NCBI RefSeq assembly: GCF_001484605.1
Contig: NZ_CP013747.1
Coordinates: 4,092,001 to 4,156,000 of the forward strand
Origin: Pseudarthrobacter sulfonivorans
Lineage (GTDB): Bacteria > Actinomycetota > Actinomycetes > Actinomycetales > Micrococcaceae
Direction: 5' to 3'
Length of the DNA stretch: 64,000 nucleotides
Every line of letters starts with the position of its first letter. Position 1 is the first letter of the stretch. Below, in pieces: positions 46,446 through 54,547 of this stretch. A model generated the notes under the pieces. The model was not told the origin of the DNA and searched no databases. It saw only the letters and a list, made by a program, of their open reading frames with translations. The translations under genes and the position numbers were made by a program.

Positions 46446-46479
46446 AAAAGACCCCCGGCACGGATGCCGGGGATCTTTT
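46446..46479. terminator. Bidirectional terminator between the MprF-like gene and csp
   Basis: AAAAGACCCCCGGCA (46446-46460), loop CGGA, and 46465-46479 form a 15-bp stem with one mismatch and T-rich/A-rich ends on both strands. It serves two convergent genes. Confidence 0.88.
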
Positions 46480-46521
46480 CTTCGCTGGAGGCCACGCGGA
46501 TGGCGGCCGCCGGGCGGGGGA

Positions 46522-46725
46522 CTAGACCAGCGTTACGCCGGTAGCCTGGGGGCCCTTGGCACCCTGACCGATTTCGAACTGAACGCGCTGGTTCTCGTCG
46601 AGGGTCTTGAAGCCACCGGTCTGGATTTCCGAGTAGTGAACGAAGACATCGCCATCGGAGTCATCCGGGGTGATGAAGCCGAAGCCCTTTTCAGCGTTGA
46701 ACCACTTGACGGTTCCCTGTGCCAT
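46522..46725 (-). CDS. Cold-shock protein, CspA family
   Basis: This 67-residue OB-fold protein binds single-stranded RNA and DNA. RNP1 is KGFGFI (13-18) and RNP2 VFVHY (27-31). It starts [14 protein letters not shown]. The ATG has a very strong ribosome site, GAGGAGA. The upstream region on the minus strand contains a perfect 10-bp hairpin 30-55 bases before the start, typical of regulated csp leaders. It is monocistronic. Confidence 0.96.
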   Translation of the reverse strand: MAQGTVKWFNAEKGFGFITPDDSDGDVFVHYSEIQTGGFKTLDENQRVQFEIGQGAKGPQATGVTLV

Positions 46726-47061
46726 TTATTTCTCCTCATTATGGAACTTGTCTAAGTCCGGCACACCTCGTGCCGGACTAGGTCACTCCGCGAGAAGAAT
46801 CCTTCAATGCCGTTCCTGGGAACCTGCGCTGCAGGAGCTTCGCGCTCGCAACATGTCTTGCGAGCATGAAAAACACCTACACAAAGACTGGTCTAAGAAT
46901 TTCACGCCGATTCCGTCAGGTCAACGGTCTGAACGGCCAATACGGCAAATTTTGCGTATAAAAAGGATGAATCCCCTTGTCAGGGGGCCGAAGGCGTCAC
47001 CGGTGCGGATATCCGGCGTCAGAAAAGCGGAACTCGGCGTCATAAAAGCGGATAGCGGGCC
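46726..47061 (-). promoter_or_regulatory. Structured leader and control region of the cold-shock gene
   Basis: This 336-base gap has no gene. On the minus strand, AGTCCGGCAC/GTGCCGGACT (46755-46779) is a perfect 10-bp stem just upstream of the ribosome site, and GCTCGCA/TGCGAGC (46844-46865) is a second. TTGACC at 46919-46924 is the only -35-like sequence seen; its -10 is unclear. An AT-rich imperfect palindrome, TACGGCAAATTTTGCGTA, lies at 46941-46958. The far end has stop-codon-containing repeats of nucS. Confidence 0.5.
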
Positions 47062-47074
47062 TCAGAAAAGCCGG
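47015..47074 (-). repeat. Three near-identical 17-base units including the nucS stop codon
   Basis: Units at 47015-47031, 47036-47052 and 47058-47074 share GGCGTCA[GT]AAAAGCGGA (third copy GGCCTCAGAAAAGCCGG). Spacing is 21-22 bases. The third copy is the end of nucS and includes its stop; the other two extend downstream. Confidence 0.75.
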
Positions 47075-47757
47075 GAGTCGCTGTCATCCACCCCGCGCAT
47101 GGCGTCGTAGTCCAGCGTGATGCAGTCGATACCGCGGTCGTTGGCCAGCACCTTGGCCTGCGGCTTGATCTGCTGGGCAGCGAAGATGCCACGGACCGGG
47201 GCCAGCAGCGGATCGCGGTTCAGGAGTTCAAGGTAGCGCGTGAGCTGCTCCACGCCGTCAATGTCGCCCCGCCGCTTCAGCTCGATGGCCACGGTGGCCC
47301 CGCTGGCGTCACGGGCCAGGATGTCCACCGGGCCGATGGCGGTGAAGTACTCGCGGCGAATGAGCGAAAAACCTGAGCCCAGCGTCTCGATCTGATCGGC
47401 AAGCAGGCGCTGGAGGTCGGCTTCGACGCCGTCCTTGATCAGACCGGGGTCCACCCCGAGGTCGTGGGAGGACTCGTGCAGCTGCTCGTGGATGTTGATG
47501 ATCAGGCGGTCATCGGTCTTGGCGGACTGGACGGTCCACTGTTCCGTGACGCCAAGCTCCAGGTCAATGTCCTCCGGCGAGGACACCCGCAGGGTTGCGG
47601 GCGGGCTCATCCAGTTCAGCGGCTTGTAGGAGCCGCCGTCGGAATGAACCAGCACCGAGCCGTCGGCCTTGACCAGCAGGAGCCTGGTGGCAAGGGGGAG
47701 ATGGGCTTTGAGCCGGCCAACATAATCAACTGAACATCGGGCTATGACAAGTCGCAC
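47062..47757 (-). CDS. nucS: Endonuclease NucS/EndoMS (noncanonical mismatch repair)
   Basis: This 231-residue mismatch-specific endonuclease replaces MutS/MutL in actinobacteria. The N-terminal DNA-binding domain ([16 protein letters not shown]...[28 protein letters not shown]) is followed by a RecB-like nuclease domain with GPVDILARD (Asp) and [24 protein letters not shown] (ExK, about 160-180). The start is GTG 47757, preceded by TAGTGT seven bases upstream; the longer open frame to 47970 overlaps the divergent gene and is rejected. A leaderless message is likely. Confidence 0.96.
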   Translation of the reverse strand: MRLVIARCSVDYVGRLKAHLPLATRLLLVKADGSVLVHSDGGSYKPLNWMSPPATLRVSSPEDIDLELGVTEQWTVQSAKTDDRLIINIHEQLHESSHDLGVDPGLIKDGVEADLQRLLADQIETLGSGFSLIRREYFTAIGPVDILARDASGATVAIELKRRGDIDGVEQLTRYLELLNRDPLLAPVRGIFAAQQIKPQAKVLANDRGIDCITLDYDAMRGVDDSDSRLF

Positions 47758-47764
47758 GCCGTAC

Positions 47765-47788
47765 ACACTACCGGGGCTGGGGCAGAAT
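47765..47788. promoter_or_regulatory. Overlapping divergent leaderless promoters of nucS and the 118-residue protein
   Basis: On the minus strand TAGTGT (47765-47770) is seven bases from the nucS GTG. On the plus strand CAGAAT (47783-47788) is six bases from the ATG at 47795. The starts are 38 bases apart, so the two RNA polymerases cannot bind at the same time. Confidence 0.5.
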
Positions 47789-47794
47789 GGAGGC

Positions 47795-48151
47795 ATGCCG
47801 CGTTCCAACCGTCCCCGTCGCCCTGCCTCCGGAAAGCCGGGCATAGCTGGCGGAAAGCCGGTGGGCAAGAAGGGCAACGGCGACGTTCCGGAGTTGGATT
47901 TGGAGCGGGCGCGGGCTGGAATCGCCCGCCGGGAAAGCGCGCCCGACGGCGAGTGGACGGTCAGGACCATGACCGCCAGGAACGCGGAAAAGACCTACAT
48001 TTGCCCCGGCTGTTCCACCGCTGTGGTCCCCGGCATCGCCCACCTGGTGGTCTGGAAGGACGATCACATCTTCGGTGCGGCCGCAGGCCTGGCTGAGCGC
48101 CGCCACTGGCACACCAACTGCTGGCTGTCCCGGACGTACCGTTACCGCTGA
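47795..48151 (+). CDS. Conserved hypothetical protein, small zinc-ribbon-like (annotated 'ATP/GTP-binding' in relatives)
   Basis: This 118-residue protein has a basic, Pro/Gly-rich N-terminus ([15 protein letters not shown]) and a C-terminal segment with [22 protein letters not shown] and RRHWHTNCW, giving C-x2-C and H-x-H-x3-C-type ligands for a metal. No catalytic motif is visible. It is divergent from nucS, and the pair shares a 37-base promoter region. It may be a DNA/RNA-binding partner of NucS, but this is only proximity. Confidence 0.75.
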   Translation: MPRSNRPRRPASGKPGIAGGKPVGKKGNGDVPELDLERARAGIARRESAPDGEWTVRTMTARNAEKTYICPGCSTAVVPGIAHLVVWKDDHIFGAAAGLAERRHWHTNCWLSRTYRYR

Positions 48152-48236
48152 CTCGGAATAGCCCCGGCGAACGGCTCCGCCCCGGAGAAGCCGCGTTAAG
48201 AGCCAGCGCACTGCGCCTGCGGACGCCGGGAGTCGC

Positions 48237-48242
48237 TAAGCT
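48237..48242 (+). promoter_or_regulatory. Leaderless promoter -10 element of the alpha/beta-hydrolase gene
   Basis: TAAGCT is followed by seven bases and the ATG at 48250; no ribosome binding site is seen. Confidence 0.5.
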
Positions 48243-48249
48243 GGCAGGC

Positions 48250-49050
48250 ATGACTTTTGATCCCGTGTCGTACGAATTCAGCCAGCCAACAGGGCCCGCA
48301 CCCATCCGCGCGTCAACGGTGCTGCCGGCCCGTCGCGAGAACATCGAGCTCCGCACGGAGGATGGCCACACGCTGGTGGGGGAACTGGCGCTGCCCGAGT
48401 CCGGCCAGATCACCGCGACGTTGATCACCCTGCATCCGCTTCCGACGCACGGCGGTTTTATGGACTCGCACGTGTACCGCAAGGCGTCCTACCGGCTTCC
48501 GGCCCTGGCCGGCGTGGCTGTGCTTCGTTTCAACACGCGCGGGACGGAGTCGCCGCGGGGAACCAGCGCAGGTTCCTTCGAAGAAGGGATTGGCGAGCGG
48601 CAGGACGTTGAGGCGGCGGTGCGTTTCGCCGTCGAACGCCAACTGCCCAACCGCTGGCTGGTGGGCTGGTCCTTCGGCACCGAGCTGGCGCTGATGTACG
48701 GTGCCGTTGAGCCGGTGGCGAGCCAGGTTGAAGGTGCTGTCCTGCTGTCACCGCCGCTGCACCGCGCAACGGATGCCCACCTGCGCCTCTGGGCGGACTC
48801 CGCCAAGCCGCTCACGGTGCTTGTGCCGGAGCATGACGACTACCTCCAGCCCGCGGCCGCCGCTGAACGCTTCAGCCTGGTGCCACAGGCCCGGGTGGTA
48901 GGCGTCGACGGCGCCAAGCACCTTTGGGTGGGGGAGAAATACGCTTCCCGCGTGCTCAATGAAATCGTCGACGACGTGACGGAAGCGGGCTCCGGACCCG
49001 AAGGCCTGCCGCAAGTGTGGAACGGCCCGGTGGCTACCTCAGCCGCCTAG
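48250..49050 (+). CDS. Alpha/beta-hydrolase
   Basis: This 266-residue protein has the nucleophile elbow GWSFGTELALMYG (Ser about 140), a core strand TLITLHPLPTHGGFMDSHVYR (about 57-77, probable oxyanion region), the acid in TVLVPEHDDYLQP (about 193-205), and His in VDGAKHLWVGEKYASRVLNEI (about 220). It resembles the dienelactone hydrolase/serine aminopeptidase group. No signal peptide. The substrate is unknown. The gene ends in a three-copy 14-base repeat. Confidence 0.85.
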   Translation: MTFDPVSYEFSQPTGPAPIRASTVLPARRENIELRTEDGHTLVGELALPESGQITATLITLHPLPTHGGFMDSHVYRKASYRLPALAGVAVLRFNTRGTESPRGTSAGSFEEGIGERQDVEAAVRFAVERQLPNRWLVGWSFGTELALMYGAVEPVASQVEGAVLLSPPLHRATDAHLRLWADSAKPLTVLVPEHDDYLQPAAAAERFSLVPQARVVGVDGAKHLWVGEKYASRVLNEIVDDVTEAGSGPEGLPQVWNGPVATSAA

Positions 49051-49088
49051 TGCCTGCCCGATAGTGCCTGTCCGCTAGTGCTTGTCCT
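49048..49088. repeat. Three tandem 14-base units at two convergent stop codons
   Basis: TAGTGCCTGCCCGA, TAGTGCCTGTCCGC and TAGTGCTTGTCCTG follow each other from 49048. The first contains the stop of the hydrolase; the third overlaps the end of the AI-2E transporter gene, whose stop uses the same bases on the other strand. Confidence 0.85.
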
Positions 49089-50394
49089 GGCGGGCGATGT
49101 AGATCTCCTTGACCAGGAGCAGGATGGCGGCCGCCGTGGGGATGGCGATGAGCGCGCCCAGGACTCCCAGCAGGCTGCCGCCGGCAATCACGGAGATCAC
49201 GGCCACGGCGCCAGGCACGGCCACGGCTTTCTGCATGATGCGCGGCGAGATGAAGTAGGCCTCGAACTGGAGGTAGGCGAAGTAGCAGATGCCGTAGACG
49301 GCGGCGGTCTGCCAGCCCTCCGTCAGCGATACCAGCAGGACCACGATGCCGGCGATCATGCCGCCCACCAAGGGGATGAACGCCAGCAGGGCCACCACGA
49401 AGGCCAGCAAGAGGGCGAACGGGACACCCACAATGGACATCACGATGAAAGCAAACGTGGCATTGAGCAATGCCACGCAGGCCTGCCCGATCACGTAGTT
49501 GCCGACGGAACGGGTGATCTCCTCGGAGAGGGCTTCCACCCGGGCCCGGCGAGACCGCGGGGCCAGCCGGTAGCCCCACTTCTTCATGGCTGGAAGGGCG
49601 GCCAGGAAGTAGAGGCTCAGGACCAGGACGATCAACGTGCCGAAGAGACCGTTGGCCAGGGTGGAACCGAAGCCCACCACCCCGCCGAAGATCCCGCCCA
49701 TCGCCGCCGGATCATTGACGAACTTGTCGAGTTCCTCGTTGATGCGGTCGCGGACCCCGAACTCGTTATCAAGATTGCGGAAGAACTCAGAGTCGATGAA
49801 GTCCCGTACCCAGGTGGGTGCCTGCACCACAATTTGGGTGACCTGTTCCACGATGGTGGGAATGAGGGTAGCGAAGAACCCTCCCACAGCCACTACGAGG
49901 ACAAGGACGGCCAGAAGAATGCCGACCGGGCGGGGAATGCGGCGGTTCTCCAGCCAGCCCACCACGGGTTCCAGGCCAAGGGCAATGAACAGAGCAGCAA
50001 CAATCCATAGCAGTAGCTGGGTGGTGTTGGAGCCGATCCAGTAGACCAGCAGTGCAAGGCCGACCCCTACGGTGCCCATGAAGCCCATGTAAAGGGGATG
50101 TTGCATCGACATCCGGGGACCCGGACGGCCAAACTGCGCGGCTGTCCCGCCAGCCCCGCCGTCTTCGATGGCGGCAGGTTCTTCCGTGTGGTTGTATTCC
50201 GGCGGGATCTCAAACCGGAGCCTGGGCTGGGCGCCCGGCAGCGGCTGGCGCAGGCGCCGAACAAGCTGGCCAAGGGCCGAAGCTGCGGAGCCCCGTCGCT
50301 TCGCCGTCGCAGGCGTGTCCGGCGAGGATTCCAAAGCGCCAGCGGCCGGTTGATTTTCGTGTCCCGTGGAGGACTCTTCCGTCTTGTCAGTCAC
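49075..50394 (-). CDS. AI-2E family transporter (PerM-like)
   Basis: This 439-residue membrane protein has the eight-helix topology of the AI-2E exporter/permease (UPF0118) family: paired N-terminal helices (about 105-155), a soluble region rich in acidic residues (about 190-240), and C-terminal helices including FIPLVGGMIAGIVVLLVS and the terminal VKEIYIARQ. Substrates of actinobacterial members are not known. A long hydrophilic N-terminus of about 95 residues precedes the first helix. The start is uncertain: GTG 50394 was chosen, ATG 50430 is possible, and neither has a clear ribosome site. Confidence 0.83.
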   Translation of the reverse strand: MTDKTEESSTGHENQPAAGALESSPDTPATAKRRGSAASALGQLVRRLRQPLPGAQPRLRFEIPPEYNHTEEPAAIEDGGAGGTAAQFGRPGPRMSMQHPLYMGFMGTVGVGLALLVYWIGSNTTQLLLWIVAALFIALGLEPVVGWLENRRIPRPVGILLAVLVLVVAVGGFFATLIPTIVEQVTQIVVQAPTWVRDFIDSEFFRNLDNEFGVRDRINEELDKFVNDPAAMGGIFGGVVGFGSTLANGLFGTLIVLVLSLYFLAALPAMKKWGYRLAPRSRRARVEALSEEITRSVGNYVIGQACVALLNATFAFIVMSIVGVPFALLLAFVVALLAFIPLVGGMIAGIVVLLVSLTEGWQTAAVYGICYFAYLQFEAYFISPRIMQKAVAVPGAVAVISVIAGGSLLGVLGALIAIPTAAAILLLVKEIYIARQDKH

Positions 50395-50556
50395 TGGATT
50401 CTGGGGCCTGTTCCGTGCGTGGCGCCGCATTTGCGGGCCGGTGTGATGATCATCGCAAACACTATCAGCAGCCTTGCCAACAGGAGCGAGGGCGCCCGCC
50501 GGGCCGCCCGGGCGCCGCCGATTCCGGACCCCGCTGGCGCCCAAACGGGGGTTCTG

Positions 50557-50584
50557 GTAACAAAACGGTTACTATTGAAAGTAA
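50557..50584. promoter_or_regulatory. Overlapping inverted repeats upstream of the 564-residue membrane protein gene
   Basis: GTAAC-6-GTTAC (50557-50572) and TTACT-6-AGTAA (50569-50584) overlap in an AT-rich stretch 27 bases before the start codon. They could be a regulator site; no nearby regulator points to its identity. Confidence 0.35.
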
Positions 50585-50610
50585 ACCCCCGCGAATGATA
50601 GGTGTTTCCT

Positions 50611-52305
50611 TTGCGCTTCAAGACTGCAGTTGCACTCGTGCTGCTCGGCCTCCTGACACTTCTGGCCGGTATTGGCCAGAAGACAATCTGGGCTCCCTCC
50701 GAGACCTTTACGGCTTCCGCCCCGGCAGATGCCGCGGAGGCGCCACTGACCGTCATCGACCAGAACCTGCGCACCGCGCAGGGCGGAACGGTGAAGATCA
50801 AGATCGAAGGCGACGGCAACTTCATGCTCGCGGCCGGCCGGCCTGACGACGTGGACGCCTGGGTGGGCCCGACGGCCCACAACACCATCACTGGGGTTTC
50901 CGAGGACAACAAATCCCTGCAGGTTGAGCACGCCGACGGCGACGCCACGGCGCCGAATCCGTCCGGATCCGATCTCTGGGTTTCCACTGAGAACGCGAGC
51001 GGTGAGCTGGAGTACTCGTGGACGCCGCCCGCTGACGGCGAATGGTCACTGCTGCTGGCGTCCGATGGCACCAAGCCCGCACCGTCGTCGGTCTCCATGA
51101 CGTTCCCGAATGACACCTCCACCCCGTGGGCCATCCCGCTGATGGTGATTGGCGGCCTGCTGATCCTCGCCGGCATTGCCCTGGTGGTCCTGTCCGCACG
51201 CAAGCGGGACGGTGAAGGCAACGGCACGGGAAGCCTGTTCGCCCGGCGCGCCCGGGCCAAGGCCGAGGCAAGGTCCGCCTCACGGCTCGGCATGGTCTCC
51301 GGCGGCATGGTCACCGCCGCAGTGACCGCCCTTGTTGTGGCCGGAACGGGTGTTGCTGCGAACGCTGCCACCACGCCCGCGCCGGCTCCCGAATCAGCAT
51401 CGCCGGAGGCCGCCCAGGGGGCCGCGCCGGTCCTCCTGGACGCCCAGTTCCGCAGGATCCTGGAGCAGGTCTCCAGCACCGCCGACGCCGGTGACGCCGC
51501 AAAGGACGCAGCCAAGCTCGCAGAGCGCGTAGCCGGGACGGAGCTTGAGGTCCGTACGCAGAACTACAAGATCCGTTCCCAGGTGGGCACTTATGAAGCC
51601 CGGATGCCCGTCCGTTCCACGAAGCTCCTCACCACGGTGGTCACCAGCGACCGCAGCTGGCCGCGTTCAGTCCTCGCCGTTACGCAGGGTGACGGCAACG
51701 TCGTCCCGCAGCTGCTCACCCTGGTCCAGCCCTCCCCGCGGGAGAACTACAAGCTGACCGAGACCACCCCGCTGCAGCCGGGAACCACGTTCCCCGCCAT
51801 CGGCCGGAACGGCACCGACACGCTGGCCGCCAACGACAAATCCGGCCTGCTGTACAGCGGCGAAGAAGCCCTGGCCGGGCTGGCCGACCGCCTGGCGAAT
51901 TCAGAGTCGAGCTTCAAGGACAAGCTCGTGGAGGGCGCATCCTCGCCGTACATCGCCGACACGCTCTCCTACCAGGCCGAGGTAGTCAAGTCCGGCGAAA
52001 ACGGCAACTTCTCCTTCACCCACAAGGTAGTACCGGAAAGCACTGTGGTGTTCCGGACGGCCGACGGCGGGGCGCTCGTGCTGGGCCGGATCAACTTCGG
52101 CTTTGATGGCACGCCCAAGGCCTCCGGTGACAAGCTCACCATCGGCGACGATGCCGCGGCGCTCGCCGGCGGCAAGGAAACCACCACCGGCATGGTCCTG
52201 AACTTTGCTGAATCAATGGCGGTCTACGTTCCGCCGGCAGGTTCCACGGATCCCATCAAGCTGGTGGCCGCAACGCGCGGGCTGGTAGGCGCAAGCTTCA
52301 AATAG
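50611..52305 (+). CDS. Membrane protein with two extracytoplasmic domains, function unknown
   Basis: This 564-residue protein has an N-terminal hydrophobic segment (about 5-22), an exported domain (about 35-170, beta-rich, with GEWSLLLASDG), a second helix (about 172-196), an Arg/Lys-rich cytoplasmic loop (about 197-225), a third helix (about 230-250), and a C-terminal exported domain of about 300 residues with regular strand spacing (VAGTELEVRTQNYKIRS, TTVVTSDRSWPRSVL, TVVFRTADGGALVLGRI). I do not recognise the family. TTG 50611 is chosen because of AGG at the right distance; GTG 50602 is possible. It is upstream of a CnoX-like gene but not overlapping. Confidence 0.75.
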   Translation: MRFKTAVALVLLGLLTLLAGIGQKTIWAPSETFTASAPADAAEAPLTVIDQNLRTAQGGTVKIKIEGDGNFMLAAGRPDDVDAWVGPTAHNTITGVSEDNKSLQVEHADGDATAPNPSGSDLWVSTENASGELEYSWTPPADGEWSLLLASDGTKPAPSSVSMTFPNDTSTPWAIPLMVIGGLLILAGIALVVLSARKRDGEGNGTGSLFARRARAKAEARSASRLGMVSGGMVTAAVTALVVAGTGVAANAATTPAPAPESASPEAAQGAAPVLLDAQFRRILEQVSSTADAGDAAKDAAKLAERVAGTELEVRTQNYKIRSQVGTYEARMPVRSTKLLTTVVTSDRSWPRSVLAVTQGDGNVVPQLLTLVQPSPRENYKLTETTPLQPGTTFPAIGRNGTDTLAANDKSGLLYSGEEALAGLADRLANSESSFKDKLVEGASSPYIADTLSYQAEVVKSGENGNFSFTHKVVPESTVVFRTADGGALVLGRINFGFDGTPKASGDKLTIGDDAAALAGGKETTTGMVLNFAESMAVYVPPAGSTDPIKLVAATRGLVGASFK

Positions 52306-52357
52306 GCCCGCAGGGTCCAGTCCCAGATGCAGTACCCCCGGCAGCGGCCGGAGTGGC

Positions 52358-52363
52358 TAGAGT
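52358..52363 (+). promoter_or_regulatory. Leaderless promoter -10 element of the CnoX-like gene
   Basis: TAGAGT is followed by seven bases and the ATG at 52371. Confidence 0.5.
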
Positions 52364-52370
52364 GGAAAGC

Positions 52371-53378
52371 ATGAGTTCGCCAGCTTCCCGCCCAGTCCCT
52401 CCCGCCGCTGCCAGCCTGCTTAACATGCGTGGCGCCGTCGACCTTTCATCCCTGAAACAGCGACAGGCGCCGCCTGCGGCTGCCGGCAATCCGCCTGTTT
52501 CCGGGGATGCGGGTGGCAGCGCAGAAGCGGGTGCGGCAACGCCCGACGACGGCGCGGCACCGCTGCGTGTCACTGTCACCGAAGGCAATTTCCAGGAACT
52601 CGTGGAGCTTTCCGCCCAGGTTCCGGTGGTCTTCGCGCTATGGGCCGCGTACTCGCCGGAATCCGCCGCGATGCTCGACTCGCTGGAGCGGGTCATCAAC
52701 AGCTACGGCGGCCGCCTGGTCTTGGGGGCGGCGGACATCGAAGCCTTCCCGCAGCTGGCACAGGCCTTCCAGGTCCAGGCCGTCCCCACGGCCGTCGCCG
52801 TCCTCAAAGGCCAGCCCGTACCGCTCTTCCAAGGCGGCGCCGAGGAATCCCAGATCCGCCCCCTCCTGGATGAACTGCTGAAAGTCGCGGCGGCCAATGG
52901 GGTTACGGGCAGCCTCGGCGGGGGCGGTGCGCCCATGGAGACTGAACCAGCACCTCTTCCGCCGCTGCACCAGGCCGCGTTCGACGCCATTGAAGCGGGC
53001 GACTATGAGGCCGCCGCCGTGGCCTACCGGCAGGCCCTGCTGGAAATGCCCGCCGACGCCGAGGCCAAGGCCGGCCTGGCCCAGGTGGAGCTGATGGCCC
53101 GGCTCCAGCCGCTCTCCGCCGAGGACTCGGAAGCCTTGCGTACCCTCGCCGCCAACGAACCTGACAATCTGGCCGCCCAGCTGGACGTGGCGGACCTGGA
53201 CGTGTCCGGCGGCCACGTGGAGGACGCGCTGAACCGCGTGGTCAGCTTCATCGGCCGGAACTTCGGCCCGGAACGGGAGACTGCCCGCGTACGCCTCCTG
53301 GAGCTCTTTGACGTGGTGGGCACGTCCGACCCCCGTGTTGCCAAGGCACGCCAAGGACTCGCCAGGGTCCTGTTCTAG
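52371..53378 (+). CDS. Thioredoxin-fold/TPR protein (CnoX/YbbN-like), lacking the CxxC motif
   Basis: This 335-residue protein has a disordered Pro/Ala-rich start (about 1-60), a thioredoxin-like domain (about 65-170) in which the redox site reads WAAYSPES in place of WCxxC, and a C-terminal tetratricopeptide region (about 200-335). E. coli CnoX joins the same domains and acts as a holdase for GroEL clients; the missing cysteines exclude disulfide exchange here. Its mycobacterial counterpart near nucS is Rv1324. Its stop overlaps the GTG of the oxidoreductase. Confidence 0.88.
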   Translation: MSSPASRPVPPAAASLLNMRGAVDLSSLKQRQAPPAAAGNPPVSGDAGGSAEAGAATPDDGAAPLRVTVTEGNFQELVELSAQVPVVFALWAAYSPESAAMLDSLERVINSYGGRLVLGAADIEAFPQLAQAFQVQAVPTAVAVLKGQPVPLFQGGAEESQIRPLLDELLKVAAANGVTGSLGGGGAPMETEPAPLPPLHQAAFDAIEAGDYEAAAVAYRQALLEMPADAEAKAGLAQVELMARLQPLSAEDSEALRTLAANEPDNLAAQLDVADLDVSGGHVEDALNRVVSFIGRNFGPERETARVRLLELFDVVGTSDPRVAKARQGLARVLF

Positions 53379-54475
53379 TGCCGGCCCTGTTCCAGCCGCT
53401 CAAGCTCCGCTCCCTGGAGCTCACGCACCGCGGCTGGGTATCACCCATGTGCCAGTACAGCTGCGGTCCCGACGGCGCCCCGGGGGTTCCGAACGACTGG
53501 CACCTGATGCATCTGGGCTCCTTCGCCGCGGGCGGCGCCGCGTTGATCCTCACCGAGGCGGCCGCCGTGAACGCGGCCGGCAGGATCAGCCCCCGCGATG
53601 CCGGGCTGTACAACGACGAACAGGCCGAGGCCTGGCAGCGGATCACGTCCTTTGTGCACCGGCACGGTGCCGCGGAAGCGAAGATCGGCGCCCAGCTTGC
53701 CCACGCCGGCCGGAAAGCGTCCGCCTACTGGCCGTTCGCCGGGCAGCGGGGGAGCGTCCCGGAGTCCGACGGCGGCTGGCCCACGGTGGGGCCGTCACGG
53801 CTTGCCTTCGACGGCTTTGCCGAACCCGCCGCGATGACCGAGGCGCAGATCCAGGACGTCATTTCCGACTTCGCGGCCGCCGCAGTGCGTGCCGTGGACG
53901 CCGGGTTCGACACCGTGGAGATCCATGGCGCGCACGGCTACCTCCTGCACCAGTTCCAAAGCCCGCTGATCAATACGCGGACCGATTCCTGGGGCGGGGA
54001 TGAGGCCGGACGGAACCGGCTGATGCTCGCCGTCGTTGATGCCGTCCGCAACGTCATCCCCGAATCCATGCCCCTGCTGCTGCGGATTTCAGCCACCGAT
54101 TGGGCGCCGGGCGGCGTCGATGTCCAGGCTTCGGTCCGGCTGGCCGCCCAGGCGGCAGAACACGGAGTGGACCTCATCGACGTCTCCAGCGGCGGGGCCG
54201 TGGCCCATCAGGACATCAGGCCGGGTCCGGGCTACCAGACGGAGTTCTCCGCACGCATCCGCCGGGAAGCCGGTGTGCCCACAGGCACCGTGGGCCTGCT
54301 CACTTCCGCAGGCCAGGCCGAGCATGCCGTGGCCACCGGGCAGGCCGACGGCGTGTTTATTGCCCGGGCCGCGCTCCGGGATCCGCACTGGTGGCTCCGT
54401 GCGGCGTTTGAACTGGGGCATGACCTCCCCTGGGCACCGCAGTACGAACGGGCCATGCCGCGGCATTCGTTCTAG
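53378..54475 (+). CDS. NADH:flavin oxidoreductase, old yellow enzyme (YqjM subgroup)
   Basis: This 365-residue FMN-dependent ene-reductase is a TIM barrel. MCQYSC at 24-29 has the Cys25 and Tyr27 that mark the YqjM ('thermophilic-like') class, and HGAHGYLLHQF (about 187-197), GRKAS (about 111) and the phosphate loop GLLTSAGQAEHAV follow. It reduces activated C=C bonds with NAD(P)H; the natural substrate is unknown. GTG start overlaps the CnoX-like stop by one base. Confidence 0.92.
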   Translation: MPALFQPLKLRSLELTHRGWVSPMCQYSCGPDGAPGVPNDWHLMHLGSFAAGGAALILTEAAAVNAAGRISPRDAGLYNDEQAEAWQRITSFVHRHGAAEAKIGAQLAHAGRKASAYWPFAGQRGSVPESDGGWPTVGPSRLAFDGFAEPAAMTEAQIQDVISDFAAAAVRAVDAGFDTVEIHGAHGYLLHQFQSPLINTRTDSWGGDEAGRNRLMLAVVDAVRNVIPESMPLLLRISATDWAPGGVDVQASVRLAAQAAEHGVDLIDVSSGGAVAHQDIRPGPGYQTEFSARIRREAGVPTGTVGLLTSAGQAEHAVATGQADGVFIARAALRDPHWWLRAAFELGHDLPWAPQYERAMPRHSF

Positions 54476-54535
54476 GGTTCCCTACGCCTTAGGCACTACT
54501 CCCGCGGGAGGACCCCTTCGGCAGGGCCCTGGGTC

Positions 54536-54541
54536 TAGGCT
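54536..54541 (+). promoter_or_regulatory. Leaderless promoter -10 element of the ABC transporter operon
   Basis: TAGGCT is followed by six bases and the ATG at 54548. Confidence 0.55.
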
Positions 54542-54547
54542 GGCATC

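Noticed and set aside
47744..47970. Longer N-terminus of NucS (303 residues)
   Set aside because: It would overlap the divergent gene and adds Pro/Arg-rich residues not typical of NucS; GTG 47757 fits the family and a promoter.
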